Shown here: piece by piece, positions 5,771 to 11,120 of the stretch
Numbering within the stretch: the first letter of the stretch is position 1
Layout of the letters: each line of letters opens with the position of its first letter
DNA from: Candidatus Peribacterales bacterium
GTDB taxonomy: Bacteria > Patescibacteriota > Gracilibacteria > Peribacterales > Peribacteraceae
Length of the DNA stretch: 11,120 bases
Direction: 5' to 3'
Assembly: GCA_021731345.1 (NCBI GenBank)
Contig: JAKFXO010000052.1
Location: 1 to 11,120 of the forward strand
Notes under the pieces: generated by a model
What the model saw: only the letters and a program-made list of their open reading frames with translations
Databases searched by the model: none
What the model was told of the DNA's origin: nothing
Translations under genes and position numbers: made by a program

Positions 5771-7570
5771 TTATCCGATGGAAGGCTCAAGTGCTCGCAG
5801 GGCAACATCAGACGTCACTTTTGCGATGAACTCGTCGATGGTAACCGTCACCTGCTTCTTGGTCTTCACGTTACGAACGGTGACTGACTTCGCCTCGATC
5901 TCTTTATCTCCCATGACGAGGAGATATGGGATCCTTGATTTTTCACCATCACGAATGCGCTTACCAAGTGACTCATCGTGACTGAAGTACTGCGTCCGTA
6001 GACCTTTGGCTTTGAGATCAGCTTCAAGCTTCAACGCGAATTCAGCATGCGTATCGGCAATCGGAACGATTCCGACCTGCGTTGGTGCCATCCAGAGCGG
6101 AAAGAGTCCTGCAGTGTGTTCGATGTAGATACTGAGGAAGCGCTCGAGTGAGCCCATGATGGCGGCGTGGATCATGACGATGCGCTCGTCTTTGCCTTCT
6201 TCGTTCACGCAGGAGAGATCAAATCTTTCTGGCATGTTGATATCCAGCTGGATCGTCGCAACCTGCCACTCACGGCCGATACTATCCTTGGTGATGAAAT
6301 CCACTTTCGGGCCGTAGAATGCGGCTTCACCTGGGGACTCGAAGAAGTCAGCGTTCCGTTCGTTTGCGATCTCACGAAGAGCGGACTCAGCACGCTTCCA
6401 CATCTCAGGCGTTCCCAAATATTTCTCAGGAGCTTTCGGATCATGGAGCGACAGACGAACTTTCAGTTTTCCGAAACCAACCGCGGCGTAGAACGTATCA
6501 ACGATTTCCCAAATGTTGAGGATCTCCTGTTTCACGTGAATCTGACGACAGAAGACGTGTGCATCGTCCTGCGTAAATCCGCGAACACGTGAAAGACCAT
6601 GAAGCTCGCCGGTCTGCTCGTCGCGGTAGCATGTCGTGGTTTCAGCGTAACGCTGTGGAAGATCGCGGTAGCTACGCTTCTGACACGCGTAGATCTGCGT
6701 GTGGTGCGGACAGTTCATCGGCTTCATCGCAAACTCGTGACCTTCGCGCGTCGTGATCTTGAACAGCTCATCAGAAAATTTCTGCCAGTGACCAGATGTC
6801 TCGTAGAGCTCTTTTTTCGTAACGTGCGGGATAGTGACTTTCATGTAGCCCTTCGCTTCACGGAGTGACCAGACAAAGTTATCAAGTGCGTTTCTGAGAA
6901 TCGTTCCACGCGGCGTCCACAAAGGAAGGCCAGGGCCAACGAGGTCGCTGAACGTGAACAGATCAAGCTCTTTGCCGAGCCTACGGTGATCGCGACGCTT
7001 GGCCTCTTCCATCATGGCGAGGTACTGATCAAGCTCCTCTTTCGTCGGGAATGCAGCGAGGTAGATACGCATGAGCTGCTCGCGCTTCTCATCCCCTCTC
7101 CAGTATGCACCAGCGAGGCTCATGATCTTGAAACAGTCAGGTGGAATTTCCTTGAAACTTTCCACGTGTCCACCACGACAGAGATCAACGAACGCATCTT
7201 CTCCCTTCGGTCCGATATTTGCGTAGTGCGTCACCGTCGTCACCTTCTCGTTCTTTTCTAAATCCTCGATAAGCTCAACCTTGAATTTCTGCTTCCTCTC
7301 GCGCCAAAACGCCTTCGCATCTTTCACAGAAAGCTCATCGCGGCGGAATGTCTGACCCTGGTAAATGATCTTCTTCATTTCTTTTTCAATCGTGCCAAAA
7401 TCTGCATCGGAAATCGGCTGCGGAAAAAGGAAGTCATAGTAACAACCAGTCTCGATTGGAGGACCGATCGTGATCATTGTTCCTGGCCACAGTTTAGTCA
7501 CCGCCTGCGCCAAAACGTGCGCGAGTGAGTGACGGAGTTTATAGAGCTGATCGACGGTAGGTTCGGGCAT
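5771..7570 (-). CDS. thrS: Threonine--tRNA ligase, TGS-less form
   Basis: This class II synthetase charges tRNA-Thr with threonine. At 599 residues it is shorter than the ~640 of E. coli because the N-terminal TGS domain is missing: the protein opens directly with the editing domain (RHSLAHVL, His14 and His18; LCRGGH, 130-135). The catalytic core is complete: MKPMNCPHH with zinc ligand Cys287, motif 2 YRDEQTGELHGLSRVRGFTQ (from 315), DDAHVFC with zinc ligand His338, and IHAAIMGSLERF with zinc ligand His468. The anticodon-binding domain occupies about 495-599. The gap to the dnaA stop is only 56 bp, too short to hide a TGS domain. The editing domain appears intact, so Ser-tRNA-Thr proofreading should work. 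The ATG is preceded by pyrimidine-rich sequence, not by a Shine-Dalgarno. It is probably part of the rseP-dnaA operon. Confidence 0.97.
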   Translation of the reverse strand: MPEPTVDQLYKLRHSLAHVLAQAVTKLWPGTMITIGPPIETGCYYDFLFPQPISDADFGTIEKEMKKIIYQGQTFRRDELSVKDAKAFWRERKQKFKVELIEDLEKNEKVTTVTHYANIGPKGEDAFVDLCRGGHVESFKEIPPDCFKIMSLAGAYWRGDEKREQLMRIYLAAFPTKEELDQYLAMMEEAKRRDHRRLGKELDLFTFSDLVGPGLPLWTPRGTILRNALDNFVWSLREAKGYMKVTIPHVTKKELYETSGHWQKFSDELFKITTREGHEFAMKPMNCPHHTQIYACQKRSYRDLPQRYAETTTCYRDEQTGELHGLSRVRGFTQDDAHVFCRQIHVKQEILNIWEIVDTFYAAVGFGKLKVRLSLHDPKAPEKYLGTPEMWKRAESALREIANERNADFFESPGEAAFYGPKVDFITKDSIGREWQVATIQLDINMPERFDLSCVNEEGKDERIVMIHAAIMGSLERFLSIYIEHTAGLFPLWMAPTQVGIVPIADTHAEFALKLEADLKAKGLRTQYFSHDESLGKRIRDGEKSRIPYLLVMGDKEIEAKSVTVRNVKTKKQVTVTIDEFIAKVTSDVALRALEPSIG

Positions 7571-7626
7571 GACAAGAGAGTATCAAAAGAACGCCTTCCG
7601 CGCGAACCTCTCTGCAGAAAATAAGC

Positions 7627-9060
7627 CTACGCAGCAAGCCCCACCTCTCTTTCGATCGTCCTGATCTCACGGAGCATCTGTGCATCTTCCTGAATCTTCT
7701 TCTCGATCTTATCCACCGCGTGCATGACAGTCGTATGATCACGGTTACTGAAGGACTCACCAAGACGAACGAAGCTCATACGCAGGTGCTTCTTGCCGAT
7801 GTACATCGCGATCTGACGCGGGACCAACACCTCACGCACGCGCGACTCACCGAGCATATCCCCTACTGACACCGAGTAATACCGGCTGACACCTTCGAGA
7901 AGGTCTTGGAATGAGACTGCCTGTTTTGGCGCGGGCTGGAATCCGATGTCTTCATCTTTCTGTTCGTTGAGCGGTTCGCAGAGCTTTCGCATGATGTCTG
8001 CAATCCCCTTAACAGTTGGTACGCAGTGCTCAAGCTCATACTGCGCAACAGCCTGCATGAGGATGCCCTCAAGCTGACGGACGCTCTTGGTTGCATGTTC
8101 TGCGATATAGCCAAGAACTTTCTCATCAAGGAGAAGCCCGAACTCTTTCGTCTTCTCAGACAAGATTGCGTGACGAGTTTCATAGTCAGGAACACCGACA
8201 TCCGCGATCATGCCGCGCTCGAAGCGGGAGACGAGGCGGTCTTGGAGGATGCTGAGTTCGCGTGGAGGACGGTCTGAGCTAATGATGACCTGCTTCCTCT
8301 CTTCCGTGAGTGCGTTGAACGTGTGGAAAAGCTCTTCCTGCGTGCGGTCTTTGTTTGCGAGGAACTGCACGTCATCGATGATGAGCACATCCACCTCACG
8401 GTACTTCCTGCGGAACTGCTCCATCTTCTGATGCTGAATTGCTTCGATGACTTGGTTCGTGAAGTCCTCCGTCGTGGTATAGAGGATCGTCGCATTCGGC
8501 ATCGTGCGGAGGATCGCGTTACCTGTTGCCTGCAGAAGATGTGTCTTGCCGAGCCCTACTCCTCCATAGATGAAGAGCGGGTTGTACTTGCCTCCTGGCT
8601 GCGACGCAACGGCCGAACACGCTGCATGCGCGAGGCGGTTATCCGGACCAACAACGAAGTTTTCGAGTGAGTAACGAGGATTCAGGATTTTGCTGTAGAG
8701 GCCTTCAGCGATCTTGATCTCAGCTTTGCCCGCAACTTTGCGACTCTTCTTCTTTTCCGGGAAATGCTCAAGAAGCCTCAGTGTTCGAGCAGCGTCATCT
8801 TTCAAACCAACATCCACCTGATACACGATCTGGTCGATCGTTGGGTCGAGAGCCTTAAGCGCCTCGATCGTCATGGTGCGATAGTGCTCAAGGTGCCAGT
8901 TCAAAAACATCGGTAGTGGCAAGCCCACAATGACGTTGTCATTCTCACGACCGAGAATCGACGTGTCCTTAAACCACGTGATGAACTGGCCGCGTGGCAA
9001 CTTCTCCTCCAAAACGGAAAGTACCTTCAGCCAGAGATCAAGGTCGACAGAGTTAGTCAT
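7627..9060 (-). CDS. dnaA: Chromosomal replication initiator protein DnaA
   Basis: DnaA binds 9-bp boxes at oriC, oligomerises with ATP and opens the duplex; it also acts as a transcription regulator. The 477-residue product has all four domains: domain I (about 5-80, WLKVLSVLEEKL and FITWF), a short charged linker (about 86-115), the AAA+ domain (about 125-345) with Walker A GGVGLGKT (166-173), Walker B LIIDD (226-230), sensor 1 SSDRPP (261-266) and an SRFERG box with the Arg finger (278-283), and DNA-binding domain IV (about 380-477) with the signature FSNRDHTTVMHA (437-448). Length is normal. The ATG lies 2 bp after the rseP stop, which implies translational coupling to rseP. A perfect DnaA box sits upstream of rseP, so DnaA could control its own operon. 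The rseP-dnaA pairing is unusual; dnaN is more often the neighbour. Confidence 0.98.
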   Translation of the reverse strand: MTNSVDLDLWLKVLSVLEEKLPRGQFITWFKDTSILGRENDNVIVGLPLPMFLNWHLEHYRTMTIEALKALDPTIDQIVYQVDVGLKDDAARTLRLLEHFPEKKKSRKVAGKAEIKIAEGLYSKILNPRYSLENFVVGPDNRLAHAACSAVASQPGGKYNPLFIYGGVGLGKTHLLQATGNAILRTMPNATILYTTTEDFTNQVIEAIQHQKMEQFRRKYREVDVLIIDDVQFLANKDRTQEELFHTFNALTEERKQVIISSDRPPRELSILQDRLVSRFERGMIADVGVPDYETRHAILSEKTKEFGLLLDEKVLGYIAEHATKSVRQLEGILMQAVAQYELEHCVPTVKGIADIMRKLCEPLNEQKDEDIGFQPAPKQAVSFQDLLEGVSRYYSVSVGDMLGESRVREVLVPRQIAMYIGKKHLRMSFVRLGESFSNRDHTTVMHAVDKIEKKIQEDAQMLREIRTIEREVGLAA

Positions 9061-9062
9061 GA

Positions 9063-10175
9063 CTAGAACAAGTGGATGACGTCGTTAAATGTAATGATGA
9101 TGATGAGTCCGATCAGCAGGAAGAAACCGACAGCATTCGTAATGAGCTCAAACCGCTGATTGAGCGGACGACGAATGACCATCTCCACGAGCACGAAGAG
9201 GAGACGTCCTCCGTCGAGTGCCGGAAGCGGCAAGACGTTGAGGATCGCAAGACTAAGGCTCAGGAGCGCGATGAGACGCAAATACGTCATGAAGCCTTCC
9301 TGTACCGAGCTGTAGGTCAGTACTGCGATACCGACGATACCGGTAATACCTTCTGGAACATGTCCGGTCGTCGCGAGAGATTTGATGAGTGTGTAGATAC
9401 CGACAACAGTTTGCTCCGTCATGAATACCGTTTCCTTGCCTGCGAGGTGAATGGCTTGGCCGATCGAACGCTTGGGAGCGGACAGCTTGGCAGCAAAAGG
9501 AGAAATGGCGACTCCTGACTTACCGTCCACGAGCGTCACATCAACCATGCGCACTTCTTTGTCTTTACCTTCCATAAGTTCGTACGTCACTTTTCTCTTT
9601 CCCTTTTGGTACTCCACCACGTCCTCAGGCTTTGCGACTTTCACACCATCAATAGCCTGAATGGCGCTGTCCTTCACGATGCCCGCTTTCGCAGCAGGGC
9701 TGCCGGGAAGCACTTCCGTGATGTAGACACCAGTCTCAAGCGAGATCTCGCCATTCGCAGCAGCCATCTGGAGTTCCTCAATGGAACGGTAAAAGTTTGG
9801 TACCCAACGTCCGACGGAGAAACCAACGGTAAGAAGGACGAATGCCAAGATAAAGTTCATCATGACTCCTCCTGACAAAATGAGTAGACGAGCATGAATA
9901 GAAGCAGACGCGAAGCTGCCCTGGTCAAAACGCTTTTCAAGATTGATCTCATTCTCCCCTTTCAGGCGGACGAATCCTCCGAAAGGCACCCAGTTCAAGC
10001 TGAAGATGGTTCCTGACTTTTTAAAGAGCGTGAGTGCGCGTGGCGGAAGACCGAAGCCGAATTCTTCGACCTCAACCTTAAAGAGCTTGGCGAGCGTGAA
10101 ATGTCCCAGCTCGTGAATGATGATCAAAAGCGTAAGCAGGAGAATAAACGCGAGTGCTGAGATCAGAACAGTCAT
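9063..10175 (-). CDS. rseP: RseP-like site-2 (M50) membrane metalloprotease
   Basis: Site-2 proteases cut transmembrane segments of anti-sigma factors and of leftover signal peptides. The 370-residue product shows the family layout: a first helix with zinc-binding HELGH (21-25), a membrane-reentrant region containing FSLNWVPFGGFVRLKG (58-73), a second helix with SGGVMMNFILA (101-111), one PDZ domain (about 148-225, VLPGSPAAKAG at 155-165) and a C-terminal helix pair with NVLPLPALDGG (313-323), where Asp321 is the third zinc ligand. E. coli RseP is longer with two PDZ domains; this one-PDZ form is common in other bacteria. The usual neighbours (dxr, cdsA, uppS) are absent. It is the first gene of the run, behind a leader that carries a DnaA box. 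The ATG has no Shine-Dalgarno; the preceding bases are C-rich. Its substrate here is unknown. Confidence 0.95.
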   Translation of the reverse strand: MTVLISALAFILLLTLLIIIHELGHFTLAKLFKVEVEEFGFGLPPRALTLFKKSGTIFSLNWVPFGGFVRLKGENEINLEKRFDQGSFASASIHARLLILSGGVMMNFILAFVLLTVGFSVGRWVPNFYRSIEELQMAAANGEISLETGVYITEVLPGSPAAKAGIVKDSAIQAIDGVKVAKPEDVVEYQKGKRKVTYELMEGKDKEVRMVDVTLVDGKSGVAISPFAAKLSAPKRSIGQAIHLAGKETVFMTEQTVVGIYTLIKSLATTGHVPEGITGIVGIAVLTYSSVQEGFMTYLRLIALLSLSLAILNVLPLPALDGGRLLFVLVEMVIRRPLNQRFELITNAVGFFLLIGLIIIITFNDVIHLF

Positions 10176-10226
10176 GGAGCGGGGGGAAAGCTATGACGTG
10201 ACGCAAGGAGGCGAAACTACCAGAGG

Positions 10227-10252
10227 TGTGGAAAGCAAAGAAGTTATCCACA
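10227..10252. promoter_or_regulatory. DnaA box pair upstream of the rseP-dnaA operon
   Basis: TTATCCACA at 10244-10252 matches the strict DnaA box. Eight bases away, in opposite orientation, 10227-10235 reads CTTTCCACA on the minus strand, one mismatch from the relaxed TTTTCCACA form. The pair lies 52-77 bases upstream of the rseP start, in the leader of the unit that encodes DnaA. Autoregulation of the operon is the simplest reading; a small origin-type element is possible. That DnaA binds here is inferred from the motif only. Confidence 0.6.
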
Positions 10253-10260
10253 CCCACTTC

Positions 10261-10350
10261 ATGTTGCATACTGCTGCAAAGAAGTAGGTAGTGTTGAAGT
10301 GTCAAAGACGTTTGATGAAATGTTGCATTTGTTTGCTAATCACTGCTGCA
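10261..10350 (+). repeat. Two-part short direct repeats in the rseP leader
   Basis: ATGTTGCAT occurs at 10261-10269 and 10320-10328. ACTGCTGCA occurs at 10270-10278 and 10342-10350. In the first copy the two parts touch; in the second they are 13 bases apart. They lie beside the DnaA boxes and may be protein-binding sites, but each unit is only 9 bp. Function is unknown. Confidence 0.45.
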
Positions 10351-10369
10351 GAAAACTTGAATTGCAGGC

Positions 10370-10399
10370 AAAAAAAGGCCTGTGCAATGCACAGGCCTT
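10370..10399 (-). terminator. Intrinsic terminator of the DUF218-like gene
   Basis: A perfect 12-bp inverted repeat (arms 10375-10386 and 10388-10399, GC-rich core AGGCCTGTG) is followed on the minus strand by seven T residues (10370-10376, which overlap the last stem bases). It starts about 30 bases after the TAA stop of the upstream gene. This strongly supports an end of transcription here and makes the rseP operon a separate unit. Confidence 0.92.
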
Positions 10400-10429
10400 C
10401 ACGACAACTGGTGTTCCAATTGATAGATG

Positions 10430-11120
10430 TTAGTCAGCAAGTTCAAAGAGGATTTTTGCAAGATTGTCGAGATACACACTGATCGGTAGCGTCGCCGAAG
10501 CGGCGGCACCAATAGCATGGATATCACAACCCGGCAGACACTGTCTTGCGATCAACGCCTGATAGCTGACGAAAGGCTGCGAACTGACTAAAAGAACATT
10601 CCCTCTCGGAAACGTTCCCCAGTCAGTCAACGTGTCTCTCGTATTCGCAAGTCGACCAGTGACTGTCGTCTTTTTGAAAAGCGGGATGACATTTTTGTTC
10701 CATCCAAACGACGAACGAGACAGCTCGTAGATCGCTTCCATGAGATCAGTCTCATCGGCTGGAATTGGAGTTTGAAAAGCACTCTGTTCCAACGCGTCTT
10801 CCAAAAACGGAAGCACATCGTTGTCGAAGTCAGAGATGATTTCGTCGTTCAGCCGATCTGAGCCACACATGATGAGCTGAGCAAACCGAATGCCAGAATC
10901 CCACTCTTTACGAAGCTGGGCGTACCGCTTTCGGATAGCCAACTTCTTGGCGCCGAGGACAATTGCGAATGGGTATTGCTGCCTGGTCGCAACAATCTCA
11001 TCAACAAAGCCAAGTCGTTGGAGAAAAGGCATCGCTGCCTTTCTCATGTGTCCAAATTTTTCTTGGATATCCGCTCGAAGCTTGCCTTTTTCGTACCACG
11101 CAAGCTGCGTGGCACAGACA
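10430..11120 (-). CDS. Partial DUF218/YdcF-like hypothetical protein (N-terminus beyond window edge)
   Basis: The frame is open from the right edge to a TAA at 10430-10432 (229 codons visible), so the true start lies outside the window; the internal ATG at 11047 need not be the start. The order of motifs resembles the DUF218/YdcF fold: AIVLGAKKLAIRKRY (52-66), LIMCGSDR (82-89) in place of the usual SGG-type turn, an acidic ETDLM (123-127), ANTRDTL (158-164) like the family's NTxxNA, and VLLVSSQPFVSYQALIA (175-191). No membrane segment is visible. Known DUF218 proteins have poorly defined roles in envelope or cofactor metabolism, so I propose no function. It is the last gene of its transcript and ends at the strong terminator at 10370-10399. 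Gene call sure; family call tentative. Confidence 0.75.
   Translation of the reverse strand, partial: VCATQLAWYEKGKLRADIQEKFGHMRKAAMPFLQRLGFVDEIVATRQQYPFAIVLGAKKLAIRKRYAQLRKEWDSGIRFAQLIMCGSDRLNDEIISDFDNDVLPFLEDALEQSAFQTPIPADETDLMEAIYELSRSSFGWNKNVIPLFKKTTVTGRLANTRDTLTDWGTFPRGNVLLVSSQPFVSYQALIARQCLPGCDIHAIGAAASATLPISVYLDNLAKILFELAD

Noticed and set aside
7709..7717. TTATCCACC, one mismatch from a DnaA box, inside dnaA
   Set aside because: It encodes part of the conserved VDKIEK region of domain IV and stands alone, so chance is sufficient.
9072..9518. Plus-strand ORF of 148 codons
   Set aside because: It is a shadow of rseP: charged low-complexity translation with no motif, antisense to a strongly conserved gene.
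608..10432. TGA reassigned to an amino acid, as in some Candidate Phyla Radiation lineages
   Set aside because: All conserved genes are full length without in-frame TGA, and Trp and Gly at conserved sites use ordinary codons. Absence of TGA stops alone does not show recoding.

Overview
The window reads like chromosomal DNA of a bacterium of roughly balanced base composition. My best guess is a Candidate Phyla Radiation (Patescibacteria) lineage, perhaps near Peribacteria or Peregrinibacteria. This rests on the many small lineage-type membrane proteins, a threonyl-tRNA synthetase without its TGS domain, a very divergent Lgt, a membrane-anchored C39-like peptidase, and the absence of Shine-Dalgarno sequences. 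No marker in the window settles the taxonomy. Every gene I support lies on the minus strand, so transcription runs from high to low coordinates.

In transcription order, the window opens at its right edge with the C-terminal 229 codons of a DUF218/YdcF-like protein, closed by a strong intrinsic terminator at 10370-10399. A leader of about 195 bp follows. It holds a perfect DnaA box, a second near-match and short direct repeats. A tightly packed run of seven genes comes next: site-2 protease rseP, replication initiator dnaA, thrS, a small three-helix membrane protein, an Lgt-family protein, and two further small membrane proteins. Gaps are 2, 56, 2, 40, 18 and 4 bp, so this is probably one operon.

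After a gap of 111 bp lies a pair 12 bp apart: a polytopic membrane protein with a serine-rich segment and a sorting-signal-like C-terminus, then a membrane-anchored C39-like cysteine peptidase. Enolase follows 62 bp later. After another 132 bp begins a gene cut by the left edge, probably with an ATP-grasp or PEP-binding-like region.

The housekeeping genes cover replication initiation, Thr-tRNA charging, membrane proteolysis and glycolysis. They are interleaved with envelope proteins of unknown role. The points most worth a second look are: dnaA translated right behind rseP with a DnaA box upstream of the unit; an Lgt homologue lacking several family key residues; the LTKSGPE-type C-terminus; the lack of Shine-Dalgarno motifs, with pyrimidine-rich sequence before many starts; and the absence of TGA among eleven stop codons. 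I see no tRNA or rRNA gene, CRISPR array, insertion sequence or phage gene. No gene-free stretch exceeds 300 bp.
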